This document shows positions 1 to 7,669 of a DNA stretch of 64,000 bases, in pieces. Each line of letters starts with the position of its first letter. Positions within the stretch are counted from its first letter, which is position 1. The position numbers were made by a program, and so were the translations under genes. The DNA comes from Actinoplanes cyaneus (GTDB lineage Bacteria; Actinomycetota; Actinomycetes; Mycobacteriales; Micromonosporaceae). The notes below the pieces were generated by a model that was not told the origin of the DNA, did no database searches, and saw only the letters and a program-made list of their open reading frames with translations. The DNA lies in NCBI RefSeq assembly GCF_016862095.1, contig NZ_BOMH01000017.1, forward strand, positions 186,001 to 250,000, read 5' to 3'.

Positions 1-159
1 GATGTAGTTGATCGCCTCAGCGGAGACCGGGTCGATCCACCAGTGGGACGTGGCATTCTTCGCGGCCGGTTTCACCTCCGCGAGTTTCGCCTCCAGCGTC
101 TTCGTGCCGGCCTCGATCTCCGCGATGACCGCTTCGTACTGCGCCCGGCTGAATTCCAC
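1..159 (-). CDS. N-terminal fragment of a type VII secretion-associated protein (hypothetical)
   Basis: Only the first 53 codons lie in the window. Translation starts at a GTG at 159, with a GGAGAG ribosome-binding site a few bases upstream, and begins VEFSRAQYEAVIAEIEAG. This is a helical, charged N-terminus like those of type VII secretion (T7SS) substrates, followed by a tryptophan pair (SHWWIDP). The gene starts 12 bp after the stop of the EspC-like gene, so it is probably the last visible member of the same operon. It may be a secreted effector, but the C-terminal domain that would decide this is outside the window. Confidence 0.6.
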   Translation of the reverse strand, partial: MEFSRAQYEAVIAEIEAGTKTLEAKLAEVKPAAKNATSHWWIDPVSAEAINYI

Positions 160-171
160 GACCTCTCCTTG

Positions 172-486
172 TCAGTAAATGCCGCTGATCCGATGCGCGC
201 CCGCTTGGTCTTCAGCCTCGTAGGTGTTCGCAGCGTTGCGCAGGGTGCTGGCGATTTCCTTCATGGAAGCCGCGCCTTCGGCGCAGCGGGCAGACACGGC
301 CGAGATGATGTCGTTGTACGGCGTCACGAGCATCTGGAACAGCCCAGCCTCCAAGCGACCGAACTGCATCCCGGCAGCGTCGCCGCTGAGGGTGCTCAGC
401 CGACCGGCCTGCTCTTCCCACTTGCCCGCCTCTGTGCGGAGCGCGTTGGTCGCGACCGAGACCTCTTCCGGGGTGGGCAGGGTCAT
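172..486 (-). CDS. EspC-like type VII secretion substrate (104 aa)
   Basis: A 104-residue, almost all-helical protein beginning MTLPTPEEVSVATNALRTEA, with the size and helix pattern of the EspC / WXG100-related secreted proteins. Near the C-terminus it has TYEAED, which gives a YxxxD motif at residues 89-93, the known export signal of mycobacterial T7SS substrates. There is no Sec signal peptide. The ATG at 486 overlaps the stop of the upstream YbaB-like gene (ATGA), which implies translational coupling. No secretion ATPase gene (EccC) is visible here, so the machinery would be encoded elsewhere. The assignment rests on size, fold pattern and motif, not on a family search. Confidence 0.6.
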   Translation of the reverse strand: MTLPTPEEVSVATNALRTEAGKWEEQAGRLSTLSGDAAGMQFGRLEAGLFQMLVTPYNDIISAVSARCAEGAASMKEIASTLRNAANTYEAEDQAGAHRISGIY

Positions 487-1208
487 CGAATGTCGCCTCG
501 TGTCCGGTGCTGCCCGGCAAGGGACGCAAGGGTGGCCAGCCCGTCGCCGAGGTGCGCGTCCAATCCTTGAAGTTGATCCGTCTTCGCTTCCAACTGGCTC
601 TTCGCCCGCTCGAGCGCGCGGGAGAGAGCGGCGCTGATCACCGTTCCGTCGCAGCGAGAGGCCCATCGTGGCTCGATCTCGCAGCTGGACATCGCACCCG
701 CGCCGAGCCGCACGATGACGTGGCGCCCGTCGTCCGTTCCCTCGACCGCGCGCGGTACTTCCGTCGTCAGGCGCTGTGCGTCCTGGAGGTCCTTCAAGAC
801 CCGCTCGCCGTACTCGAAATCGTGGTGCGCCCGACCATCCGTACCAAGCTGGGGAGGTGTCTCATACAACTCCGCGGAACCATGAAGATGTTCAGCGTCG
901 ACGTCTCGCTGCCGCCCCCACCAGCGGCTGTCGTCAAGACGCCGAGTCCACACCCTCAATGCCTGCCGCAAGGCATCGTTGTGTGACTCGATGACCGCCG
1001 CGCCGAGTTGTTCCGCGTCCAGGCGCTGCTGCCAGCCGTTGCGAACGCGTACCTCGGCCGGCAGCCCGTCCCGGCCGAGAACGACTATCACCCAGCCGGT
1101 CGCGTCGGTTCCTTCGGACCGCTGTGGAGTCTCTTCAGATAGTTCCTTCGCCAGCTTTGCAACACTCTCGGCGTACTCGTGCAAACGCTTGATGGATTCC
1201 GGCTGCAT
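483..1208 (-). CDS. Hypothetical protein with two YbaB/EbfC-like segments
   Basis: A 241-residue soluble protein. Two segments look alike: about residues 37-88 (GWVIVVLGRDG...VRNGW followed by a helix) and about 162-210 (HVIVRLGAGA...EPRWAS followed by a helix). Each resembles a YbaB/EbfC unit, a beta hairpin followed by a long helix. YbaB-like proteins often sit beside WXG100/EspC-like genes in actinomycetes, where they may act as chaperone-like or nucleoid-binding accessory factors. A GTG lies directly before the chosen ATG (1208), so translation could start one codon earlier. Its start overlaps the upstream gene's stop and its stop overlaps the downstream ATG, so the genes form one operon. 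Function is inferred from context. Confidence 0.55.
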   Translation of the reverse strand: MQPESIKRLHEYAESVAKLAKELSEETPQRSEGTDATGWVIVVLGRDGLPAEVRVRNGWQQRLDAEQLGAAVIESHNDALRQALRVWTRRLDDSRWWGRQRDVDAEHLHGSAELYETPPQLGTDGRAHHDFEYGERVLKDLQDAQRLTTEVPRAVEGTDDGRHVIVRLGAGAMSSCEIEPRWASRCDGTVISAALSRALERAKSQLEAKTDQLQGLDAHLGDGLATLASLAGQHRTRGDIR

Positions 1209-1627
1209 CACCGATCAGCTCTCTCGACTGATGAAGCTGCTCGAAGGACCGCCCGAGTGAGTACGCAGATCGAGATCGTGGCGTGGAGCAGCAAGATGCC
1301 GAAGGCGACGAACATCGGGCCGCTGAAGAAGAAGTAGAAGGTCATCAGACCGATGAGAACCGCGACAACAGCCAGAAGGACAGCCGTCACACCCCGAAGG
1401 GCAGCTGATGCGCCACGCCAGGCCAGGGTCGCACCGAACGCCGATAGCACAGCAGCGAGCACGGCGACGGCGACGGTTCCCGCTCGGCCGTACGGTGAGG
1501 CATCAGCGACTTCCGGGAGTCCCGATGCGGCGAACGCCAACGTGAGCGGCTCGATTACCGCAGGTACGGCCCACAGCAGGAGGGCGAAGCCGCCCATCGG
1601 CTGCGCCTCGGCCGGACGTCTTGCCAC
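1208..1627 (-). CDS. Small integral membrane protein, first gene of the T7SS-like operon
   Basis: A 139-residue hydrophobic protein with about four predicted membrane helices: near residues 12-32, 48-68, 78-97 and 102-125, the third including LMTFYFFFSG. The GTG at 1627 follows a G-rich stretch (GGTGGGAG) that sits rather close for a ribosome-binding site; an ATG ten codons in is the alternative. Its stop overlaps the start of the YbaB-like gene, so it is probably co-transcribed with it. No enzymatic motif is visible and I do not recognise the family. A role in the membrane part of the T7SS-associated system is an inference from position. Confidence 0.5.
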   Translation of the reverse strand: MARRPAEAQPMGGFALLLWAVPAVIEPLTLAFAASGLPEVADASPYGRAGTVAVAVLAAVLSAFGATLAWRGASAALRGVTAVLLAVVAVLIGLMTFYFFFSGPMFVAFGILLLHATISICVLTRAVLRAASSVERADR

Positions 1628-1927
1628 GCTCCCACCCCCGGTCAGAAAGAGACAGAGTGTCTGATCTCAGCCACCCCATGGAACCCGTGTCATGAAACTG
1701 GACCGCGCCTGCGGAGTTGGTCAGCGTCGATGCCATGCCGACCGTAAGAGCAGGCCGCACCGGTATACACCGGCTGAGTCAGGAGGGTTCAGCTGTGGGC
1801 ATTCAGCCAGGGCCGTCAGAGCCGTCGATCTTCGTGAAGAAGTCGCCGCTGTCACAAGATCTGGTACCGGCGGACGGGGCTTCGGCTGTGGGCCGGCCGT
1901 GCGGGTTACTTCAGGTCAAGAGGAGTG

Positions 1928-1957
1928 GCGCGCCCGGCAGGATTCGAACCTGCGACC
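1928..1957. repeat. attL: left attachment-site repeat (30 bp)
   Basis: Identical over 30 bases to 10607-10636. It represents the acceptor 3' strand, T-arm and start of the variable region of tRNA-Arg. Similarity continues weakly for about ten more bases and then stops, so there is no anticodon arm and this is not a second tRNA gene. Confidence 0.85.
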
Positions 1958-2095
1958 GACGGAGTAGGAGACCTGCTGGGTGCGCCTGATCATCGGGAAT
2001 CACCGATCATCATCCTGAACAGGCAAAAGGCGGCCACAGCCGAGCGGCGTAGTCAGCCGGGATCATGTCGGCTCATTGGCGCTGATGCCGATCGT

Positions 2096-2114
2096 GGGTA
2101 ACTAACCGGGTAAC
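2096..2114. promoter_or_regulatory. Paired GGTAAC motifs, candidate integrase arm sites (left)
   Basis: GGTAAC occurs at 2097-2102 and 2109-2114, in the same orientation with a 12-base period. The same motif pair with the same 12-base period occurs near the other end (10533-10538 and 10545-10550). Tyrosine integrases bind short direct repeats flanking the att core, so these are good candidates for arm-type sites. No experimental support is available. Confidence 0.5.
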
Positions 2115-2151
2115 GCAGAGGTCGGATGGAACTTGGTTCGTGCCCACAGAG

Positions 2152-2988
2152 TCAAGGCGCTGCCTCGTCGCTCGCTGCGTTCGATGGGCGTAGGACCTCG
2201 CCGGCCGGCAGCCAAGTCGTGAAGTCGTCCGTCATTCGCGTCGACTGAACGATCTTGCACTCGAACGACGTTCGCGCAGCGTCGTGCTCCTGATGGATGG
2301 CCTTGCCAATCGAGTTGAGCGATGATACGGCCTTTTTCATCTGCTCAACCACCGAATGGAGCGTCGTCGGGGCAGCCCAGCCGCCTTGGTACGGCGTGAG
2401 GTCTATATCGTAATGGGCGGTTTCTACTGGACCGAAGGGGCCTTCGCAGTCAACCTCGAAGCGGCACCGCAGCGGTGACTTGCCCTTGAACGGTTGGAAG
2501 CCAACGTCATAGAAGAACTGGCGCGTCTGCCCTGGCGGCATCACCGAGATCGGCTCGGTGAACACTGTCAACTCGTGGAGTTTCAGCCCGTCAGATCGCA
2601 CCATCTGGTCCAGCGCTTTGATGCGGACGTTCCTCGCAATGGATGCCCCAATGTTCGATATGATCAAAACGAACACGCCAGGGTCGTTCAGGCCGGGTGC
2701 GATGTCGACGAGAACGTTGGGCTGAAGCGACTCCCGCCTAGCCTGTTGAGCTGCCGCTTCGACGGCCTCCGCCTGGCTGACTTGCCGGAGCATCACGTCT
2801 ACCTGTTGTTTGCTGAGCGCGACCTGCTCTCTTGCGCGTTCAGCCTGGTCTTTGGCGCTTCTGGCCTGCCTCCGGGCTGCGGAAGCAGACTGCGCCGAGT
2901 AGACGATGCCGGCCAATGCCAACGCGGCTACGACGACGGTTGTTCTTTCAGCGTTGAACCAGCCGATTAGGTCGGCAAGTGCATCCAT
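2152..2988 (-). CDS. Membrane-anchored coiled-coil protein of the element (hypothetical)
   Basis: A 278-residue protein with one N-terminal membrane helix (about residues 17-34, VVVAALALAGIVYSAQ) followed by an Ala/Gln/Arg-rich coiled coil (about 36-88). The C-terminal ~190 residues look beta-rich and soluble, with a segment resembling an immunoglobulin-like cargo domain (NIGASIARNVRIKAL...PPGQTRQFFY). The ATG at 2988 has no clear ribosome-binding site, so the message may be leaderless. It is divergent from the nuclease-like gene across ~320 bp. No catalytic motif is visible and I do not recognise the family. It could be element cargo or a membrane partner of a defence system; the latter is speculation. 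Confidence 0.55.
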   Translation of the reverse strand: MDALADLIGWFNAERTTVVVAALALAGIVYSAQSASAARRQARSAKDQAERAREQVALSKQQVDVMLRQVSQAEAVEAAAQQARRESLQPNVLVDIAPGLNDPGVFVLIISNIGASIARNVRIKALDQMVRSDGLKLHELTVFTEPISVMPPGQTRQFFYDVGFQPFKGKSPLRCRFEVDCEGPFGPVETAHYDIDLTPYQGGWAAPTTLHSVVEQMKKAVSSLNSIGKAIHQEHDAARTSFECKIVQSTRMTDDFTTWLPAGEVLRPSNAASDEAAP

Positions 2989-3309
2989 GGCGTGACACTG
3001 TAGACGGCCAGCACAACCCGTCGTAGGCGTTGCAGGAAACTATGCCCTGTAGCTATCCCCTATCTGAGGCGCCTATCGGCCCTGGGTGAGTCAGCGCCTA
3101 GGTCAATTTCGCGGTTGTTCATGAGCTTTCAAGGTCAGCAAGCGACGTTCGTGCGATATGAGGTCTTTTTATTTCGGCGCGACCATCTGTACTTGATCGG
3201 TTGGAAGTTCTCGCGCGCCCGGTTGTGTCAGAGTAAGGTGGCTAATAGCGCGAACATTCGCTTGCACTAGCGCCAGTGCCGTGGATTGCGGATCATGGAG
3301 GATGGTCGG
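2989..3309. other. AT-richer divergent intergenic region
   Basis: About 320 bases without a gene between the divergent membrane protein and nuclease-like genes. Composition is clearly more AT-rich than the chromosome (TTTTTATTTC near 3166). It must carry promoters for both genes, but no pair of -35/-10 boxes stands out. A GGAGG ribosome-binding site for the plus-strand gene lies at 3297-3301. Confidence 0.5.
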
Positions 3310-5028
3310 ATGAGCACCGTATCATGGGCTACATTGGATCCCAATGTAACTGAGACTCTGTTGTCAATCATGCGGTGCAGGGAGAACCCTCACGCCGTGC
3401 GCGTTAGGACTTCGCAAGGTGATGGTGGGATCGACGTCATCTATATCGATTCTGATGGCTGGCATGTCGATCAGATAAAATATTTTCCGACAAAGTTAGA
3501 TGATAGCCGGAAGCAGCAGATCCGGGACTCATTCAAACGCCTTCGCAACTTTGCGCAAGGGAAGAGTGCGGTTATTGCGGAGTGGAACCTATGGGTCCCG
3601 CTAGATCCCAATAATGATGAGCGAGAGTGGTTTCAGAAAATCACTAAGGACGCTGGGTATCCTTGCGAGTGGCGAGGATTGAGTCACTGTGAGGGGTTGG
3701 TTGCAAAGTATCCAGAAGTTGTCGATTATTATCTTCAGGACGGAGCGGATCGCTTGGCAGAAACGATGCGGCAGCTAATCGGGCTCTTGGGAATAGAGAA
3801 CCAGGCAAGCAAACCGGCTGATCTTCTAAAGCCAGCGGATGTTGAGAGTAATCTATCTAAGCTTCATGCGGCCCTAAATTCCCGCGATCCGCACTACCGT
3901 TACGATTTTTCCGTCGACGCATCAAATCCGGCGACGCCAGGTGCTGAGCCGTTCCTGGTCGCTGCCGTAATACGCCAGCAGGCGGAGGGTTCTTGGGTTA
4001 CGTTTAAAATATTCGCGCGAATGGTTGAATCTCTCAAAGAGCGTGAGATCCCAATTAAGATCAACGTTCAAGCTGCGTCGGGAGGTGAGGCCGAAAAGCT
4101 TCTTGAAGACTTCAATGTGTACGGGATGCCGTTTTCTATAACTGCAAGCGAAGAAGTTGCTGTTAGCGGTTCGATTGACCTTCCCGGAGGTCTGGGTGCC
4201 TCTTTCTCGTCTGGAACTTTGTACGTTGGCCCTGTTGAGGGCGGTAAATCCTACGACCTTCGTATGCAGATCTTGGATGACAACGATGCACTGATTGACT
4301 CGGTCGTATTTGGGATGGAGCCGGTGGCCTTCGGTCTGTCTCGGGAGGGAGCTTTCGCCCATGGAGTCGAGCAAGGCGGAGCTCTTGGTATCGAGATCCG
4401 CACCGACTTGGCAAGCCGTAAGGTCACCGTTACCCTACGAATCAAGGACCTGAGCGGTTTGAGGCCGATCGAAGTTCTCGCGGGTCTACGGGTGGCGGAT
4501 TCATTCCATTCTCCAAACAAGATGCGTTTCGCCGAGCGATACGGCCCTGCGAAGCATGCTTCCGTAGAAATCCCTGGCGGCGCTCTGTTCGACCTCAAGC
4601 AGGTGATAGTTTTGATTGAGGCACTGATTGCGATCCAGGATTACACGGACGAGCAAATTGTTGTGCCGGATTTCAGCCACATGCACCGCAAAGAGGCCAT
4701 ACAAATACTTAACGCGGCTACATTGCTGCGCGCCGGATCGTATGGGATCACCTGGACTTCCTTCACTGAAGAGCTCCGGGCAGGGACTATAGACCCTGCA
4801 GCCGACCTTAGTGTCGCTTCGCCTCTGGTTATCGTCAAACCGCTTGTTGTTAGAGTGGGTGAACTGGATATTCCTCTGGGGTTTGCACGAACTACATTCA
4901 ACGCAGCGCGAATCGAGTCGGCTCAGCCTAAAGAGGGCGGCGGCCTTATTGTTGTCTTCGCTCCTGGCGACGATAACAGCGGTGTAGTCGAATTCCTTGA
5001 ATCTCTTCCAGAGGATGGGCAAGATTAA
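3310..5028 (+). CDS. Large protein with N-terminal Mrr-like PD-(D/E)xK nuclease signature
   Basis: A 572-residue protein. I chose the ATG at 3310 because GGAGG (3297-3301) lies 8 bases upstream; a TTG at 3286 and an ATG at 3295 are weaker alternatives. Residues 37-42 read GDGGID and residues 55-57 read QIK. This is the spacing of the D...QxK active site of Mrr/type IV restriction-type endonucleases. A tryptophan-rich segment follows (WNLWVPLDP, about 92-100). The remaining ~400 residues have no motif I recognise and may be a sensor or effector domain. Composition and codon use are clearly lower in GC than in neighbouring genes, suggesting recent acquisition. A role in phage or plasmid defence is inferred from the nuclease signature and mobile location. 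Confidence 0.6.
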   Translation: MSTVSWATLDPNVTETLLSIMRCRENPHAVRVRTSQGDGGIDVIYIDSDGWHVDQIKYFPTKLDDSRKQQIRDSFKRLRNFAQGKSAVIAEWNLWVPLDPNNDEREWFQKITKDAGYPCEWRGLSHCEGLVAKYPEVVDYYLQDGADRLAETMRQLIGLLGIENQASKPADLLKPADVESNLSKLHAALNSRDPHYRYDFSVDASNPATPGAEPFLVAAVIRQQAEGSWVTFKIFARMVESLKEREIPIKINVQAASGGEAEKLLEDFNVYGMPFSITASEEVAVSGSIDLPGGLGASFSSGTLYVGPVEGGKSYDLRMQILDDNDALIDSVVFGMEPVAFGLSREGAFAHGVEQGGALGIEIRTDLASRKVTVTLRIKDLSGLRPIEVLAGLRVADSFHSPNKMRFAERYGPAKHASVEIPGGALFDLKQVIVLIEALIAIQDYTDEQIVVPDFSHMHRKEAIQILNAATLLRAGSYGITWTSFTEELRAGTIDPAADLSVASPLVIVKPLVVRVGELDIPLGFARTTFNAARIESAQPKEGGGLIVVFAPGDDNSGVVEFLESLPEDGQD

Positions 5029-5313
5029 TCGATATGTTGTTCAGTCGCGGCCGTCATTCCATTTGCATGGGATGGCTGGGCAGGCAAGCTCGGTGATTCT
5101 GGCGGCCGTCAGGTGTTACATCGAGGGAGTGGGGGTGTAACCCCTTGGGGCAAAATGTGGGTACCGCCGCGTGATAGCACCTTAAAACTTGCCACGGTTT
5201 CGGAGTCGTTGCGCAAATTTGACCGAGGCTCTAAAAGCTTGACGGTGCGTAGTGTGGCGATCACGATGTATGCGCGCGCAACACCTCGCAACCTTAGAGA
5301 CAGGGAGTTGGCC
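5029..5313. other. Intergenic region before the DUF6879/XRE cassette
   Basis: Holds a small G/C hairpin (GGGG TGTAA CCCC, about 5132-5144) that may end the nuclease transcript. It also has an inverted pair GTTACA/TGTAAC and a possible promoter: TTGACG near 5239 followed 17 bases later by CACGAT. An open frame runs through from 5113, but its best start is the GTG at 5314, so I treat the upstream part as non-coding. Confidence 0.4.
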
Positions 5314-5532
5314 GTGCGCCTAACCTTCGTTGCCAAGGACCCGAACTCCAACCCGACGAACTCGCCGACCCTCTACCGGACTGACCGGGGTAGCTGGCTG
5401 GTGCAGGGCTTCGTGGTGACCGATCCCGAAGCGCTGGCGGAGATGGACATCCCGGAGGGAGAGTCTGTGGTCGAGATCCCTGACAGGATGATCCAGTTCT
5501 TCACCGAGGAGGGCCGTGGCGTCGCTGGATGA
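5314..5532 (+). CDS. Small hypothetical protein preceding the DUF6879 gene (72 aa)
   Basis: Starts at GTG 5314, six bases after an AGGGAG ribosome-binding site, and reads VRLTFVAKDPNSNPTNSPTLY; it ends in the downstream gene. Small acidic proteins of this kind commonly precede DUF6879 genes in streptomycete-type regulatory cassettes, but the molecular role is unknown. The coding region overlaps the start of the DUF6879 gene by 17 bases, so the two are probably translationally coupled. No catalytic residues or membrane segments are visible. Confidence 0.6.
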   Translation: MRLTFVAKDPNSNPTNSPTLYRTDRGSWLVQGFVVTDPEALAEMDIPEGESVVEIPDRMIQFFTEEGRGVAG

Positions 5533-6034
5533 GGCGGAGTTTGATCGCCTGCTCCGCACCTTCGAGAGGTCGTCAGACCACCTGGAGACGCGTGACGCCT
5601 ACGGAACCGAGATCGAGCTTCCGTACATGGCCAAGTGGGCGGCTCAGGAACCGGATGACCTGAGCTGGCTCGATGACTGGTGTGCCACCCTGCGGAGCCA
5701 TGTGCCCGTAGGCAAGAGCGTCCGTCGGGCACGCGTGGTCTCCGAGCCGTTGAGTGACTACCAGCGATGGAGCTTCAGCATCGCCGGCCCGATGGTTGAT
5801 GCCGGTGAGGACATCCGTTGGACTCCCCGCTCGCTGGTGTCGTCGCTGGCTCTCCCTGGAAATGACTTCTACCTGTTCGATGATCGGCTCGTGGTTTTCC
5901 TGCTCTACACCGGGAACGGGCTGAACGCCGGCATGGAGACCTCGACAGACTCGGCCGACCTTAACCTCTGCCGATCCGCCTTTGACGCGGTGTGGAAGCT
6001 CGCGATCCCGCATCGTGACTACGAACCCAAGTAG
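5516..6034 (+). CDS. DUF6879 family protein
   Basis: A 172-residue soluble acidic protein starting at GTG 5516 with an AGGAGG-type ribosome-binding site. It has the family features I recognise: an N-terminal aromatic/acidic helix (FDRLLRTFERS), the central block RARVVSEPLSDYQRW, then AGEDIRW, and a C-terminal FYLFDDRLVVFLLY strand. DUF6879 proteins are typically encoded beside XRE/DUF5753 (Scr1-like) regulators in actinomycetes, as here: the next gene starts inside this one (20-base overlap). Biochemical function is unknown; a toxin-antitoxin-like or signalling partnership with the XRE protein is a hypothesis from the literature on Scr1-type pairs. Confidence 0.75.
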   Translation: MASLDEAEFDRLLRTFERSSDHLETRDAYGTEIELPYMAKWAAQEPDDLSWLDDWCATLRSHVPVGKSVRRARVVSEPLSDYQRWSFSIAGPMVDAGEDIRWTPRSLVSSLALPGNDFYLFDDRLVVFLLYTGNGLNAGMETSTDSADLNLCRSAFDAVWKLAIPHRDYEPK

Positions 6035-6866
6035 CTCCGCCAAACAGGCGCAACAGGCGCTGGGCGCCCGACTCCGTGAGATCCGCAGAGAAGCCGGACT
6101 CACGGGGCGGGCGCTGGCCGCCGCAACGGGCCAGCACTACACGCGTGTGAGCAAGCTGGAGAACGGAGTTCAGCAGCCGACGGTAGGCGACATCCAGGAC
6201 TGGTGTCGGGCCTGTGGAGCGGAGGCTGAAGCTGCCGATCTTCTCGCCACGTTGCGGGCTGTCGAGTCGGCGTATGTGGAGTTCCGTCGCCAGGCTAGAG
6301 CCGGCATGAAGCGGGTGCTGGGCATCCGCGCCCCGACCCTCTATGAGGAGACCAACCTCTTCCGGATCTACGAACACAATGTGATCCCCGGACTCTTCCA
6401 GACTCCAGATTACTGCGCTGCCATGCTGTCGTTCTGGAGCCGGTTCCTCGACGCTCCCAATGACTTGGAGGAGGCGGTCGCCGTCAGGATGGAACGCCAG
6501 AAGATCCTGTACCAGCGGGGTAAGCGGTTCGCCGTCATCCTGGAAGAGCAGGCGTTGAGGATTTGGTTCGGGGATGCCGACACCCAGGCCAACCAGCTCG
6601 ACCGCCTGTTGACCGTCATGTCGCTCCCGGCGGTTGCGCTCGGCATCATCCCGCTCATGGTGGAGCGGGGAGCCGTACCGTCGGCGGGATTCTGGATGTT
6701 CGACAACCAGCTCGTGGCTCTGGAGACTCCGACGGCGAGTATTGAGGTCACCCAGCCCAGTGAGATCGACCTGTATGGGCGGATGTTCGAGAACCTGCAC
6801 CAGGTCGCCTTGTACGGGAAGCCTGCCCGAGACCTCGTTACCCGCGTAGCCGGTGAACTAAGCTGA
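6015..6866 (+). CDS. Scr1-type XRE transcriptional regulator (HTH + DUF5753)
   Basis: A 283-residue protein; GTG at 6015 is the start that leaves the complete helix-turn-helix. The N-terminal XRE domain (about residues 12-70) contains LGARLREIRREAGLTG and YTRVSKLENG. The rest matches DUF5753: the IRAPTLYEETN region, YEHNVIPGLFQTPDY, and repeated RMERQ / LEEQALR blocks. Such proteins regulate development or small partner genes in streptomycetes. It overlaps the DUF6879 gene by 20 bases, so both are made from one message. The usual DUF397 partner was not found nearby. It may control element genes, but no operator was identified. Confidence 0.85.
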   Translation: MTTNPSSSAKQAQQALGARLREIRREAGLTGRALAAATGQHYTRVSKLENGVQQPTVGDIQDWCRACGAEAEAADLLATLRAVESAYVEFRRQARAGMKRVLGIRAPTLYEETNLFRIYEHNVIPGLFQTPDYCAAMLSFWSRFLDAPNDLEEAVAVRMERQKILYQRGKRFAVILEEQALRIWFGDADTQANQLDRLLTVMSLPAVALGIIPLMVERGAVPSAGFWMFDNQLVALETPTASIEVTQPSEIDLYGRMFENLHQVALYGKPARDLVTRVAGELS

Positions 6867-6946
6867 CGCAACTATTCGCAACATCGTGGACCCGTGAGAT
6901 CCCCCTTACCTAGCGTCTATCCCTGTTGCCAATGAGGGATGTGACC

Positions 6947-7111
6947 ATGGTGCTGATTGTCGCCGTGGCTTCGCTAGTCGTCGGGTTCGTCGGCGGCCTG
7001 CTCAGCCTGAAGGCTAAGAACCGTTGGTGTCCCGGTTGCGGGACGAGTCTTGCCTGCCTCGCCTGCGAGGAGGTGAACAGTGGAGCGCCGCGTTCCGCCA
7101 ACGAAGCGTGA
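6947..7111 (+). CDS. Small membrane protein with a cysteine-rich knuckle (54 aa)
   Basis: Starts at ATG 6947, seven bases after AGGGA; an ATG at 6932 and a TTG at 6926 are in-frame alternatives. The first ~22 residues form a membrane helix (MVLIVAVASLVVGFVGGLL), followed by a positive stretch and CPGC...CLAC, four cysteines that could bind one zinc. The end overlaps the next gene's GTG by 32 bases. Function is unknown. Coding is supported by the ribosome-binding site and by the coherent helix-plus-cysteine layout. Confidence 0.5.
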   Translation: MVLIVAVASLVVGFVGGLLSLKAKNRWCPGCGTSLACLACEEVNSGAPRSANEA

Positions 7112-7346
7112 GTTCATGCCCGGCGTCGTGCTCAAGGTGAGCGTCATGGGCGGGTACTCCGTCGAGCGCGAGAACGACTACATAGGCTGGATCCACGCCA
7201 GCATCGGCGATCGATGGAGTGCCTACGTAAGGCGTCCGGGTACGAGCGGAGACCTTCTCGGTCGGTTCACCCAGGAAGAGGCGGTGAAGGCCATCGTGGT
7301 CGCCTGGGATGAGGGGGCACCCCTCCCGAACGGATGCCGGGGATGA
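7080..7346 (+). CDS. Hypothetical protein of the element (88 aa)
   Basis: GTG start at 7080 with GAGGAGG six bases upstream. An 88-residue soluble protein with several aromatic residues (GGYSVERENDYIGWIHASIGD, broken here) and a C-terminal acidic helix; it resembles short actinomycete mobile-element proteins without known function. It begins inside the preceding small membrane protein gene and its stop overlaps the next ATG (ATGA at 7343-7346), giving a three-gene run of coupled small genes. No motif supports a specific role. Confidence 0.5.
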   Translation: MERRVPPTKREFMPGVVLKVSVMGGYSVERENDYIGWIHASIGDRWSAYVRRPGTSGDLLGRFTQEEAVKAIVVAWDEGAPLPNGCRG

Positions 7347-7669
7347 CGGAGAAGCGGGAGTACCCGCCGGCCGTTCTCGTGCATTCCGCGGATTGCCCCG
7401 ACGTAGCGACTTTGCGCCGGTCCGGGACGGCCCTGATCCCGATGATCACACCGGCTATCGCGCGCACCCACCCGAACGGCCGGATGCATAAGTGCTTCCA
7501 CTTCACCTTGCAGAGTCGAGGAGTTGTGGAGACCGTCCAGTACCCGCCGCATCCGTACGAGGAGTCGACGGTGGTCTACGACGACGCGAGCATGCCGCTG
7601 TGTGCGGTGTGCATGGGGACTCACGGAGTCCTGGATCGTCTGATCCTGCCGCCGGGTGTGCGTGGCTGA
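7343..7669 (+). CDS. Hypothetical cysteine-containing protein of the element (108 aa)
   Basis: Starts at ATG 7343, overlapping the previous stop; an in-frame ATG at 7334 would add three residues. The protein contains C and H residues spaced as HKCFHF and CAVCMGTHG, which may bind metal. It is otherwise not recognised. It closes the coupled run of small plus-strand genes and is followed by ~210 bases without a clear gene before the convergent minus-strand genes. Confidence 0.45.
   Translation: MTEKREYPPAVLVHSADCPDVATLRRSGTALIPMITPAIARTHPNGRMHKCFHFTLQSRGVVETVQYPPHPYEESTVVYDDASMPLCAVCMGTHGVLDRLILPPGVRG

Larger units (their letters stand above)
1628..2151. other. Gene-free left end of the integrative element
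   Basis: No convincing coding region is seen across these ~520 bases. The stretch holds the upstream region of the operon to the left, the left copy of the tRNA-derived attachment repeat (1928-1957), and two direct GGTAAC motifs (2097-2102 and 2109-2114). The open frames crossing the repeat are the usual spurious translations of the 3' end of a tRNA gene. Confidence 0.7.

Noticed and set aside
1928..1971. Second tRNA gene at the left end
   Set aside because: Only the 3' end and T-arm are present; no anticodon or D-arm, so it is an attachment-site copy.
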